Source: Schistosoma mansoni
Taxonomy: Eukaryota > Platyhelminthes > Trematoda > Strigeidida > Schistosomatidae
Assembly (NCBI RefSeq): GCF_000237925.1
Contig: NW_017385995.1
Location: 310,001 to 374,000 of the forward strand
Direction of reading: 5' to 3'
Length of the DNA: 64,000 nucleotides
A model generated the notes under the pieces. The model ran no database searches and was not told where the DNA came from. It saw only the letters and a list, made by a program, of their open reading frames with translations. This document shows, piece after piece, positions 49,401 through 60,780 of the stretch. How positions within the stretch are numbered: the stretch's first letter is position 1; every line of letters begins with the position of its first letter. The position numbers and the translations under genes were made by a program.

Positions 49401-52400
49401 AGAAAAAGTTGAGGATAAAAACTATGGTCCGAAATAGTATGAATTTGTGGAAAAAAGCAACTTAAGATAATCAATAAACTCAAGATCTAAGTGTACACAA
49501 AGAGTGAACACAACTGTACCATTGCGAACGATATTGAGCCATGTTACCTGAAGTCCCTAATTTTATTTTTTTTTTATTTAAACACATAAAAATTGGTAAA
49601 AAAAAAAAGGGGCACCAGATATATATGCGCCGCACAAATTTCATTTGATTTGTGTGAGGGCTGTGATACTGCCCAGGTTCTCAAACTGAAGGTGGTTTTC
49701 TTAGGGGGTCACACCCGAAGCCTTTGGCCTAAAGGTCTGATCCACAAGGCAATGGATCATCGTAAGGAGATGCATTCTCATGGTTGTCAGTGACCAACGA
49801 TCGATTCATACGCCATTTGTTCCCGCAGGATACTGGAACCCATGTGCACCATTGGTTTGGAATGAGGGTTTTTCAGCTCCCCTAGGTGGACCCTCCATAT
49901 CCACCAACCCGGTCAAAGAGCCGGACATTCGCTTTTCGTCCTCTCAATTTCGTAAAGAACACCCCCACCACAAGAAGGCAGTGAGTAGGACTTCCTTGGC
50001 AGAGGCTATGTAGGCGTGGCCATGTGAGAGCATTTCGAGAGGGAGAGCGGACTCTCCCCACTCTCGGACATTTGTGAGCCTAAACACCGGTTACGATAAT
50101 TACGAGGACCACAACCAGATAATCTCAACCTAAATACATGGCGCAGTTCGACAGTTAATGATTTCATGGACTGACGTCAAGTTTTGACTTGGTTGCTCAA
50201 ACATTTTCCCCAGCTCAATTCTACACCAGCTATCACGCCCCATCAAAGAAAATATATAACGTGTTTGTGAACCTTTTAAAAAGATTTTAGGTTTTTGGTT
50301 AGATTTACGATGATGGGTCATCATATACCTCGAATTTGTGTGGATGACAACCTATTTATATTCTCCATCAACTATCGATATGTTCCATTAGAGCCACACT
50401 TAAGCTGTAGACAAAAATGACCCTCAATCTGAATCCATATGATCGGATGACAGTGTTAACGAAATAATATCCTGATTAAACCTGTACATATTCATCGACT
50501 TGGTTTACGTTAGTGAATAACGGAACAATTCAAATGCGAGAATGGTTTTTGGATACGTATATTTCAAACATCCACTGACCCAGACAATGAAAGAAAAGAA
50601 GCTGGATTTGGAAAGTCAAACGTGCAAACTCAATTTAATAAAATGTGAATAAATATTTGAAGTCAGACAGAAAAACAAGCTTAAGATATGAGAGTAAGTG
50701 ATAAACACTCACACACATACGCTCAGGTAAGAGCAATGAGGATAAAAAGTGAATAACCGACAAGGTCAAATATATGTGTAAATAATGACTAAGGAAGACC
50801 AGATTAATTGGTGCTTCTAAAGTCTAGAGCAATCTAAATGGTACGCTATCGCTTAATCCACCATTGGTCATGTTATTCTTAGTGCTATTTCTTTCCTTTT
50901 GAGTGATATATATGTGAATGGTTTAGTTGAAGTAGCTTGATGATTAAAGTACACGACTTCCAACTAACATGTTTTAAATTCAGACATACTTTGGTTTAGA
51001 TACTCGGGTAATACCGTTGGCTACGTATAGAAATTTATACCAGATAAATTAGCTGACAATCTTGAAAAACAATGATGTTTCATGGAACATTCAAATGTAA
51101 CAAGTGAAGGAAATATTTTAAAATTGACAAACCTGCGGGTCATCCATTAGTACTAAGCATTGACAAACATTTACAGCATCGGAAGGAAGAGCTCGGTTCA
51201 TATAAACAGAAACTAAGATCTTAAGAAGACGGTTTCTTAGGCGTACACTATCGATTAAAGTGAGCACAACACGAAAAGCATAGCGAAGCATGCCCTCTTG
51301 ATCATCCGATGAAATTATCGCCTTTTCAAATATGTCCAGTCTGAAACAAAAGTATTTTATTTACTTAAGATATTTCATCCCAATACAAAAGTGGGAAATA
51401 GCTGAAAATATGTGGGTAACAAAGAGCAAATACTTAACCCGATGAGTTGGATCAGTACTTTAAAATCATTAATGTTAGATGGGCGATTCAGGGTGAAATA
51501 AAATTAGTTAGATACCGGGAAAATCAATATATTTTTTGAGTACCCGAATCATCACGTATTAGCATACTGAGAGCCGATTAAGGGTGACCTACTTACATTA
51601 CAGATTAGAAATGAAGACTAAATAATAAGCTCGAATGAAACAGATATGGTTCAGACCTCAAAGCACATTCGCTACTAACTAGTAAGTACTACTTTGCATC
51701 CCAAATGAACAACTTTCCTATCTATTTAAAATCTGGGTGAGACTATAATTTATGGACGACCTTTGAGTGGCGCTAAAAAGACCTTGAGAATGTCCATCTA
51801 CATACCATGGCTAAATGAGGGCTATAAACCAGTGTAATTTGGATTAATATTTACACTTGATGATTAGGGTTAGGAAGTAGATTTACGGTTTTCGTTGCGA
51901 ACTGACATCAGCTATAATACCAAAACTCTACTTAGCTAAGTGAACGAATTAGTTTCGCGCCAAAATCCAAGACCTGATATCGTAAACCTGATTGGCTCGT
52001 CCAAAAAGTATAGTCTCACCAAAATCTGTTTATTTGTACGTGTGAGAAGTAAGACGTAAACATCTAGTGCCTTAATTCCATTTACTATCCACTGTATGTC
52101 ATCAGTCTGATTGCCTTAATTAATTGAACAGTAATCACGTAGGAGCATGCATTATAAGGAACTATATACGTTCATAATCGAATAGACAAAATAACGGGAA
52201 GATCTCGCCTTATATGGAAAAGCAACCTCAAGAGCAGATAATCTAAAGAACTCCGACAATGACTTGAAAGTATGGAAATTTAATTGGACACAGTGTAATT
52301 GGCAGGTGGATGGAGGATATTATAATGCAAAAACAATGATGAGATTACACCAAAAACATACCTCCGAGTTTCAATAGCTATCCCTAGGGCTTGTTTATAC

Positions 52401-52956
52401 TGTTTGTGATCAAAGCAACGGTCAAACATTTTGTTGACAACGTGTTCTAGTCTTTTGTATGTTGGACTGGTAACAGACCAAGTACTGTCCTCTGAATTTT
52501 CTGTTACAACGGGACCTGACGAATCCACAAACTGATCTTGAGCAGTTCGAAGAGCGGTATACTTATCAATACATTTAGCTACACAGTTGTAATTAGTGTT
52601 CGTTAGTTACCAATAATGGTTTCCACAAATTCGGTATTCGTATTTATATCGAAAAGATCTTCAGCACACAAAGCATAGTGAAGTGCATCATCATAGACAG
52701 CTAGATGATAATAAACTTTGGACACAAGTAAAGCAGCGAGTTTATTATATTCAAAATTAGAGTCTTCATGAAGTATTTCAATTTTCATTACTGCTTCTGA
52801 GATTTCAGCCCAAAACTCGTCAACCATATCATAAAGACGTTTTAGAGCAAATGCCTGAAGTAAGAATAAGCAAAATAACTTGTTTGTTTTTACTTTGACA
52901 TCAGAGCCCTTGTCGTCCAAAAGCGAAACAAGTCCAGCAGCAGAAGTCAGTGCCAT
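31456..52956 (-). CDS. PSMD1: 26S proteasome non-ATPase regulatory subunit 1 (Rpn2)
   Basis: Rpn2 is the large scaffold of the proteasome base; it contacts the ATPase ring and holds the ubiquitin receptor Rpn13. Seventeen exons join in phase: 52894-52956, 52611-52854, 52362-52578, 51133-51340, 48459-48872, 47078-47318, 46783-46923, 43304-43453, 42282-42472, 40888-41054, 40435-40666, 39117-39258, 37164-37358, 36617-36791, 35745-35814, 33674-33784, 31456-32217. The product is about 1240 residues (human: 953). It opens [20 protein letters not shown], carries the PC repeats ([40 protein letters not shown]), the conserved [19 protein letters not shown] segment and [12 protein letters not shown] Lys-rich linker and the [14 protein letters not shown] strand follow. 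All junctions use GT-AG; the acceptor of exon 9 (tctcaag) is weak. An AATAAA overlaps the stop codon. The extra length lies in an exon-5 Ser/Lys/Glu insert and the C-terminus: an acidic run (about 1059-1093), the Rpn13-binding motif [10 protein letters not shown] (1152-1161) and a 79-residue Ser/Thr-rich tail. Confidence 0.95.
32218..33673. other. PSMD1 intron 16
   Basis: AT-rich intron with an (AAT)n tract near 32808-32838; no nested gene or recognisable transposon. Confidence 0.6.
34255..34560 (+). mobile_element. SR2-like RTE 3' relic in PSMD1 intron 15
   Basis: The text [14 protein letters not shown] (about 34300-34345) matches the ORF end of the copy at 43650-46255. It is followed by the 'gaaagctagggg' and 'cgaaacgtggcatcag' parts of the same 3' region. 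It is old, with many indels, and antisense to PSMD1. Further 3'-UTR-like text continues to about 35150. Confidence 0.6.
35150..35575 (+). repeat. Dispersed ~425 bp retroposon-like repeat with (TAAA)n tail, copy 1
   Basis: This is one of three copies (also 39535-39925 and 49560-50000). Shared text includes acgaaaagcgaatgtc, ccaatggtgcacatgagc and gggctgtgatactgcccag (here reversed). The A-rich tandem tail (aaataaataaataaat, 35554-35569) marks its 3' end. The repeated ORF-like stretches are conserved only because the DNA is repeated; they are not a host gene. Confidence 0.75.
35634..35651. repeat. (TA)n microsatellite
   Basis: A perfect short run in PSMD1 intron 15. Confidence 0.9.
35942..36128. 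repeat. Near-perfect hairpin (78 bp arms) in PSMD1 intron 14
   Basis: The arms 35942-36019 and 36050-36128 are inverted copies with about five mismatches, separated by a 30 nt loop. Both carry gttctgttctctgagctgg and ggtttggttgtggagctttc. The hairpin would form in the PSMD1 pre-mRNA. It does not match the other foldback elements of the window and is probably a separate mobile family or a recent palindromic duplication. Confidence 0.85.
36972..37085 (+). repeat. Third tRNA-like SINE type in PSMD1 intron 13
   Basis: An A-box-like stretch (tggtctacaggttaggcg, about 36984) and a weak B box (aggtttcagggt) are followed by a block resembling the other SINEs' hammerhead region (CCGATGA, gtcccatgttaggg). 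The CUGA core and GAAA are not intact. It is antisense to PSMD1. Confidence 0.5.
37494..38208. mobile_element. Foldback / MITE-like element in PSMD1 intron 12
   Basis: The ends (about 37494-37580 and 38127-38208) are inverted copies at roughly 80% identity, sharing gtaagccactt and the gtaatatc end. The interior (about 550 nt) is non-coding. A single related end occurs near 2640-2720. Confidence 0.55.
39535..39925 (-). repeat. Dispersed ~425 bp repeat, copy 2 (PSMD1 intron 11)
   Basis: Its (ATTT)n tail is at 39535-39551, so it lies on the minus strand, in the PSMD1 sense. The body matches the copies at 35.2 and 49.6 kb, including cctctcaattcg at the far end. Confidence 0.75.
43650..46255 (-). 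mobile_element. SR2-like RTE retrotransposon inserted in PSMD1 intron 7
   Basis: A 13 bp target-site duplication aaccaaaactaag at 43637-43649 and 46256-46268 defines the insertion exactly. The (TGAC)n tail is at the 43650 end, so it has the same sense as PSMD1. It is 5'-truncated: the endonuclease begins near its C-terminal third (46250-45573, ending motif LDSDHALI). The RT domain (45348-44653) has [15 protein letters not shown] and YADD at 44668-44679. The C-terminal part (44672-44001) has [12 protein letters not shown] and [18 protein letters not shown] frameshift follows YADD and stops separate the endonuclease and RT parts, so the copy is inactive. It supplies most of the 3.3 kb intron. 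Confidence 0.92.
49490..50210 (-). mobile_element. SR2-like RTE 3' relic split by a younger repeat (PSMD1 intron 4)
   Basis: Text at 49500-49560 (gagccatgttacctga) and 50085-50200 (ggttacgataattacgagg) matches adjacent parts of the 3' end of the 43.6 kb element. The 425 bp repeat copy sits between them, with an additional ~80 nt at its 50000-50085 end. This is a clear nested insertion that gives relative ages. Confidence 0.7.
49560..50000 (-). repeat. Dispersed ~425 bp repeat, copy 3, nested in RTE
   Basis: The tail is at 49562-49580 (T-rich, then atttaaacacat) and the body matches the copies at 35.2 and 39.5 kb up to cctctcaatttcgtaaag and the following hcccaccac-type text near 49965. The interruption of a continuous RTE 3' region by this copy is direct evidence that it is mobile. 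Confidence 0.75.
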
Positions 52957-55900
52957 TGCAGTCCGTGACTAATCAAGGTAACGTCGGCTTTGAATGACGC
53001 GCTTCTTCGGTCTTCCTAGGTTCGAGAAGACAAGAGACTTATATTACTTCTAAAAATTTATTTCACTAGGATTATGAAATCTTTTTAAAAAAGCTGAGTA
53101 AGAGTCTGATTCCATATACTGTGGAAAAGCTTCATCGAATGACGTCCGGATGCGAAAGTGTATGAACTTTGCTTTCTAAACATTATAAGAAAATTCTCTC
53201 CGATGGTCAACTTTGGGAAAATACATTAACATCAAAATCATCAGTTATTATGAAACAAGTCACTGCCTGATTGCCTCTGCAAGTTGGAGGGAATGAGTCA
53301 TGTCGTAGTATATTATTATACGATACTTCAGAGAGGTCTTTCACCTACTTTGCCCATACTCGCTGGATCCACTCTAACACAACTGCCTGATATTTATACT
53401 CACAATTACAAATGCCCTGGAATATTCAGAAAATATCTCAACTTGGCTTCAGAAATGTTAGACCACCTGTCCACAATTTCCTATAGCCTTCAGAAACTCT
53501 CGCCATACTCTAGCCTGTGCATACTTAGCCACAACTTGCCGTAACTTCGTAGCTCCTATAAATACTTATTGTAGACTTGGGTATTTGATAAGAATAAAAA
53601 ATACTACAAACACCACCTGGAGAATCCCGGTCCTCACAGATTTCAGTGAGACTAAAGCATGGCCCACTGACACGCTCTAAGTTTGGGTGGGATATCTTTA
53701 GAAAACTTTGCTGTGACCTGTGGTTTAGAAGTCTACAGAAACATTTACATGGCTAGCCCAACCTCCTCTCGCGATCAAGTTATTCAGTGACTCTTTGATC
53801 CTATCGTTTTCCAAGAGAAACTTCCTTTCCACTTGACTTGAGATAGCTCATATGTCCTCCGCTAATTCACCACCCATACTAGTGAATCTTATCGTTCGGT
53901 GTGCTCAGTAAAACCAATGAGATCAGGATTATTGTTGGAAGCTTAAAAAACTATTTATTTTGGGGATTTCTTTACCACTGCAATCATATAGCCGTTAGAC
54001 AACTACATTCTGAAATAACTACAGGATACAGCATGAATGTGGCCTCCTAGGAACTTCCAGCTGACCTTTCACCACCAACAACATTAGATGGAACGTAGGA
54101 CGGTGGTTGGGGATAATTGAAGAGAAACTTTTGACTTTAATTTGGTACCATGTGGCACTTTTCAACACAGTGTTTACTCGTAAATTTCATTAAGCTATCC
54201 GAGCTGCTACTGACCCCCTGCATGATGTATTTGCAATTTTTTGTTCACTGAGTATCGAACAGTTTCATTTTTGTTTGATCCTTTAGTGCTGACTGAATCC
54301 TATCGATTAGGTTGCAATGATTTCACTAATTTCAGCGACTCGACATTGCAATTGTTATGATTATGATTGGAACAATACATTTGGGTTTGTTATCTGAAGT
54401 TTATAAGTAACCGTTTGACACCTGAATTGGCTTTCTTGACACAGTAAGTTACAAACGCATCAGTCAACTATGTTTCGATAACGTACTCAGGTAACATATA
54501 AACATAACAGTGCGGATATCCTCACAAACACATTGATACAATTCTGACACTAGTGCGAGATGCAATACAGTTAAAGAATATATTTTCGATAAGAATAACC
54601 ATGGGGAACTACTGAAATCTGTGCTTTAGCGGACAGTGTCCAAGCATTATCCGGATTACATTTTCGATTCTGTTTCAAGGATATGATCCTAAACAATCAG
54701 GACTAATAGGTACAAGAATGTTACAGTTATTCAGTGACTCTTTTGTCTGTGCAACCATTATAATGAAGTATCTCAAAACCAATCAAATCAGAATTCATGA
54801 ATGAGGGAATCCGATTATACGCTCAGTATATGATTTAAACTGACTGCTCGTTACAAAGGAAGTCTAGCGCAGTGATGATCTCGTGCAGATAAGTGACTAA
54901 GCGTCCCCAACAGTGTGTGTCCAGCAAAACTGATGGGGTCAAAATTAGTTTTTAAGCCTTTCAGGATCACTTGCTTTGATGATTAATATACCATTAAAGC
55001 TGTAGTAGACAAATACTGTGCTTTTATCTCTGTGTATTATGGCTAAAGCATATAGAGTTCTTTCTTGCTCCCAACTCCTCCCTCTGGTTAGTTTCGAGTC
55101 TATTAAATTTCAATGACCAAACAACGTTAGACGATGTAGAACACAAAAAGTTCCAAAGAAACCACATGACTGTGCACTTCCATGAACTTTAAAGAGTAGT
55201 GACCCACTGAAATTCTCCTATAAGAGACCAAGAGCTTTTCGATTCAGAGTTAAAAATTGCGCGAATAACATATTTTTGGACCCCATATCCTCTTAACTAT
55301 TTCGAGTATGCAATCTGGTGTTAGTTCGGTAGCATCATTTTTGCTGCGAGTCCTGAATGTCCTGCATGTTCCCCTGTGGGGATTCGAGTGTGCTTAAGAG
55401 CAAACGGTTACTACAAAATTCATTATTTACAATCCAAGTTCCTCATTCTATGTATATCATGTGAGAAAGATCTAGCTTTCTCCACGAATACATATTAGAC
55501 GAACAAAATGCCGAAAATTTGGTCGTCAATCAATCATAAAAGAAAATGGCATTCTGCATAGATGCTGTTGATCCACATTTAGTCGTAACCCATACTTTCA
55601 GTAAGACTAGTTCGCTATTTCGAGGATTATTGTATTTCTCGTGATTCCTAGAATGTTTGCTAATGACTTAAAATTTTTGCCACTAGACTCAGACTGGACA
55701 AATTTAATCAAGCCAAACGCATAAGTAACGTTGATAGAGCGATATTCTACAGAAAAAATTATTTACTGCTGAAAAATGGAAGCATATTTGCTAGACAATA
55801 AAAATGTCTGAGAAGTATAAACTATCCAGAAACGTTCCTTAGTGGTCAATAATGAGAGGAATTGGGAGTTTTTTAACTCCATGGTAAGGATACTAAACAT

Positions 55901-56050
55901 ATCTGATTTGTTGAACACACTACCTCCACTGCTGCCACTGCCTACTCAGAACCCTGATGAAGTGCGATCTAAGTCTTTCACTAACAGAAAGTCCGAAAAC
56001 ACTTAACGACTGCATGGGGATACTGTCAAAACTTGTGGTGTTCTTAACTT
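52957..56050. other. PSMD1 upstream region and unassigned repeat-like sequence
   Basis: Immediately upstream of PSMD1 I see no clear TATA box. From about 53.6 kb the sequence is less AT-rich and looks like decayed repeat or the 5' part of the following CR1-like element. A phrase (ttattcagtgactct) recurs at about 53780 and 54728. No ORF is supported. Confidence 0.4.
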
Positions 56051-56135
56051 TGGCCAAATGCAGCTATCATGCTGGCCCTTGAGATTTTCCAATAATTGTC
56101 AGGATCTACATTCACCCATACCAAGAAACTTAATA

Positions 56136-57275
56136 ATGAGTTCTAACTCACGAACAGATGGTATCGATCTTATTAAGAGCGAATTAGCCGCTGTCTATAA
56201 GCAATTAAGTGATATGCGTTCTAAAGTGGAGTCACTTGCGGGCTCTTTATTAAAGCATGATGATCTTAAACTAGAACTAAAGACACCGTCACCCCTTCGA
56301 CTGCTGTTGTCAAAGGATATAGTTACTTCTGAACTTGAAGACAGGATCAAAGTAGAATCAGTCATCGACTTGATAGCTAGTGAAGTCACCAAACGAATAA
56401 TCTCTCGAAATAATGTGATTATATATAATATACCGGACAAAGTTGCCATTAAAACTGTAAGAAACTCGATACTAAAGGCAGCTAATCTCCAGGACAGTCC
56501 ATGCCAATGTATCCGACTTAACAAAAAGCATCAAAAATACTCGTGCCCTATCCTGTTTAGATTCGATTCCCATTTATTAGCGGAACGTTTGAAAGAATCT
56601 GAACAGCTAGTCTGTGCGCATACGAAGTTTAAAAACGTTCGTATAGTCTCAGACAAAACCACCAATCAAAGACTAACACAAAAGCGTACCATGAACGAAA
56701 ATAACATTGTTGAGGTCACAACAAATGTGATCGCGCCAGCAGCTTAACCCACTGGTGCAGCTAATCTACCTCATGTTAGTCAGTGTACTGATATACCAAT
56801 GCAGTGTGCTAGCTTGCCTCTCATACCCCTAGTGGCCCTAGATAACCAGGACATATCTGATGGAGACACTAATGTCATTCTTTCCAGTGTAATATCGGAA
56901 GCCCACAATCAAACACCTGATTTTATTGTGATGGCTCATAAAAACACTGCTAAACCTAAAAAGAATATACCAATTAAGAAGAAAGTAAATAAAAAACCTT
57001 CTAGTTCTAAACCGATTACCAAAAATATTTCAACGGCCTTACCAAACAAAAGTATAATTTCTGAAACCATGCTTAACCCTACTCATCGTAAGGGAGGTTA
57101 TAAGGACGCATTTCGTTCAAACGTTACACGAGACGGCCACTACAACCATCATGTAAGCAGGCCTACTATTAGACAGACGGCAATGAATCAACGTGCCCCA
57201 TGGTTTCCCCCAAATGTTATAAATAATAAACTTGCAAGATGTAACGCAACCCCAACATGCAGGCACCTGTCCTAA
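56136..57275 (+). mobile_element. CR1-like element ORF1 (one in-frame stop)
   Basis: The first ATG of the frame is at 56058, but 56136 (MSSNSRTDGIDLIKSELA) is the likelier start. A coiled-coil-like stretch (about residues 8-45) is followed by an RRM-like segment (NNVIIYNIPD, then YSCPILFRFDS), as in ORF1 proteins of CR1/Jockey-type elements that bind RNA. A TAA at 56745-56747 interrupts it; the same frame then continues to TAA 57273-57275 with a basic, Lys/Pro/Ser-rich C-terminal part. Total about 380 codons. The single lesion implies a fairly recent copy. Confidence 0.7.
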
Positions 57276-57290
57276 TTGCCCACCAAAATA

Positions 57291-60200
57291 AGTACAACAA
57301 ATTATTCAACCTTACCAAAATAAGGATTTTTTTCGGCCTCCAGAGATCCCTTGTTCCACTAGCACTACAATTCGCTCATGCTGTAGCCCATGCGATCCGG
57401 CAAACACATTAAACCATAGTCCAGGCATAGCTAGAACTCATACCATCGATAAGGATGCTCTCGGTTTTTTTACACTACACACTCCCTTTTTAAACTTATT
57501 ACTTATTAACGCACGTTCACTTCTGAACAAAATTTCAGCCTTGAGAACCTTAGCCTTTCTAGCCAAGCCTTCTTTTATACTTATCACTGAAACGTGGTGT
57601 TATCCAGCAGTGGCCGATTCCGAATTAAATATCCAAAACTATCGACTCTATCGCTGTGACAAAGAAACTAAGCGAGGAGGCGGTTGTCTTATATTTGCTT
57701 TGGATACCTTAACAACTAACAAAGTTGGAGATAGTATCCTGAGTAGTTTACCAGAATCGATCTGGATATCAATCAATACCCTAAATCAAAGTCTACTCCT
57801 AGGTTGTATATATAGAGCTCCTGATAGTACTGATAATTTGAATGATCTTATTATCAATGCATTTATACACGCATCTACTCTAAACTTCAGTGTTAAGATT
57901 ATCACTGGCGATTTCAATTATCCTGGGATTAACTGGAGTACCGGTAGTTGTCAGTCAAGCAATGATGAATTTTTATCAATCCTTAATCTGTACTGCTGGT
58001 CACAGTGGGTTCGTACCCCAACAAGGGGTGATAATACACTTGATCTAATATTTAGTAGAGATATCATTCCCCTATCTGTACAAGTATACAACGAGTTTGA
58101 AAGCAGTGATCATAGGATAGTAGCTTGTGCTCTCCCCATTTATCCCTCCTACAACCGACCAATTCAAAGAACCTGCAATTATAGAGACTATAAGCATGCA
58201 GACTGGGACCTCTTGCGCTCACTGATCAAACTCTCAGACTGGGATGAATTCTTCTCATGTAATAGTCTGACAGATGCCATCAACATATTCTATTTGATTG
58301 TTAACTCTTGTCTAGACTCCTGTGCACCAATTAAGACTTACAGGATTAGTAAACCTTACGAATTATATATACCAGCTAAATATCGTAATAAACTGACGCC
58401 TAAAGAAACGTTATTTTATATCTAACGACTTCACGGCAGTCACACAAATAACAATAATTTTTAACCAAATTAAAGAGAAACATAGGTTAAAAGCCATCAA
58501 TGAAGAGCTATTAGCACTAAGTACTAACTCAAAAGTGCAAAACCTAATCCACCTTTACAATAAACATGCTAAATCAACTCAAAATGTTGATATACCATGC
58601 ATCCTACATAATAATAGTTTTATATATGACCCAAAAACTATAGCAGACCTTTTCAGTGGTAATTTTGCAAATGACAAAGAATCCATAAATGGCTCTGTTT
58701 CTAGAGTTATATGCATGACTGGTAACTCAATTAAATCTATCTCCTTCACATGTCTGAAAATTAGTAAGGTTATAAATAACCTCAAGGTTTCGAAAGGTCA
58801 CGGAGCAGACGGGATTTCATCATTTCTCTACAAAAATATGGTGGTCCAGATATTACACTTCTCCTTAAGCTGTTTACTCTCTCTATGGAATCAGGCTCTT
58901 ATCCTGACCGTTGGAAAACCGCGTACATCATACCACGTTACAAATCCGGAGATAAGACTGACATGAACAACTATCGGCCAATAAATATTACTCCAGTTAT
59001 CTCTAGGATTATGGAAAAAATTATTAGCGACGAACTATCCAACTATTTATTGACTGAACAATTTATTGATGATTCGCAACATGGATTTCTTAAAAATCGA
59101 TCCTGTATGACATGTCATTTTGATTTTTTTTAATTTAGTCTATTCTCTTCGTAGCCAAGGATATCTAGTATTAGTGCTATACCTGGACATTTCTAAGGCC
59201 TTCGACATGGTCAACCACCAACTTCTCATAGGTAAACTCGCATCTTATGGGGTCCAAAACCCGTTACTAGCCTGGTTTGATTCCTTCCTCAGCAATCGAC
59301 ATCAAATAGTTAAAATCAACTCTTCATTGTCGAATGCCGTCCCTGTTAGAAGTGGGGTAATTCAGGGTAGTGTCTTAGGTCCTTTGCTCTTTTTAGTTTT
59401 CATTAATGATATTTGTGAGTGTTTTAGTGTGGGTAAGTCCATTTTGTATGCAGACGATCTTAAGGTGGTGTACTCATTTTCTTCACATGAGCTGAGCAAT
59501 ATTCAAAATTGTATCAGCACGGAGCTTAACAAGGTAGCACACTGGTGCTCGAAATGGCAACTGGAGCTTGATACAGCTAAATGTGGATGGTTATGCTTCG
59601 GTGATACATCACTCAACCTCGATCTTACCATAAATGGTGAAATGTTATCTAGGTTACACACAGTAGTAGATCTAGGACTTAGGTACTCCGACGACTTGTC
59701 GTTTACTGAACAGATAATGAAACAGACGTCCAAGTCTCAACGCCTTATAGGTTATATAACTCGAAACCTTCATAACAGCGAATCTCGTATTCTAATGTAC
59801 AAAGTCTGTGTTCGACCACTCCTCGAATACTGCGCGTTTCTCCTTAGTAGCACGCGCATAAAGGATAAATTAAGACTGGAATCAGTACAGAGACGATTTA
59901 CACTTCGTACTCTTGGAACTGATAGTGTCTTGACATATAATTCGAGGTGTAGTAAACTAGGGCTTGACCCTTTATGGAAGAGGAGACTCAAACTTAACCT
60001 TATCTTCTTTTTCAAAATACTTAACAAACTCTCCTTCACATCCAGCCAGGCGATTCAATATGCTAAAGCTTCACATTACGACATTCGTAACTCCTTGTCT
60101 TTAGCGAAACAAACATATTCTAGATCTTCTCTCTATATGAATTACTTTACCTGTAAGTTTTCTAGGCTCTGGAATAATCTACCTCAAACTATGCGTAGGT

Positions 60201-60328
60201 TAAACTCTCTCCCATTGTTTGTTCGCTCAATTAATGCCTATTGCTCCCCTGAAAACGCATTAAATGCTCTAGCGCCTGCAAGTGTATCTTACTCCACAAG
60301 TGAGATTATCGGAACTTTAAGTGTTTAA
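57291..60328 (+). mobile_element. CR1-like element ORF2: endonuclease and reverse transcriptase (frameshifted)
   Basis: The endonuclease reads LLINARSLLNKISALRTL, then ITETWC (E at 57589), GDFNYPGINW (57907) and SDHRIV (58105), the catalytic set of APE-type nucleases. After the stop at 58423 the frame shifts to 58450-58850 and again to about 58850-59125 (NYRPINITPVISRIMEKII). A slip at a poly-T near 59128 leads to the frame holding VLYLDISKAFDMVNHQL (59174) and YADD (59447-59458), ending at TAA 60328. At least three frameshifts make it inactive, but all catalytic boxes remain. It fits the CR1 clade (SR1/Perere-like); the family name is not verified. No target-site duplication was found. Confidence 0.85.
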
Positions 60329-60329
60329 C

Positions 60330-60780
60330 CTCTTACTTGCTATCATTGTTTTGTTGTTCCGTGCTCCTTGCTTTTATTTTACTTTCTCTAGTTGTAGATA
60401 ATTATCAATAACTCGCTCTGGCACTGGAAATAACCTTACAGAACAACGTTGATTAATCATCAGGCTATCCACTTAAGAAAAAATGACAAGTTCCCTGGTG
60501 TTGCATTGGCTTGCCGTGATATATGCCATATATAAACTACTTATCAATTACTAAACCAGCAAACATAAAACTTTCTTATATTTCATGTTTGCTCTCTACA
60601 TTAAATGTTGATTTCTATATCAATCTGATCATGCCTGTAAACTGGTGTGAATTCTGTAAATATTATTTTCAGAATATATTATTATTTGGTCACACTTTTT
60701 ATTGGATATTATCTTGTCACTTCGCTCATTTTATGATTATGTTCCTAGGCTACTATGAAAGGTTCAGGAAATGCAAATGG
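60330..60780. other. CR1 3' region / intergenic
   Basis: This probably holds the 3' untranslated part of the CR1-like element; the exact end is not visible. The 101-codon ORF at 60523-60828 is not credible. Confidence 0.4.
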
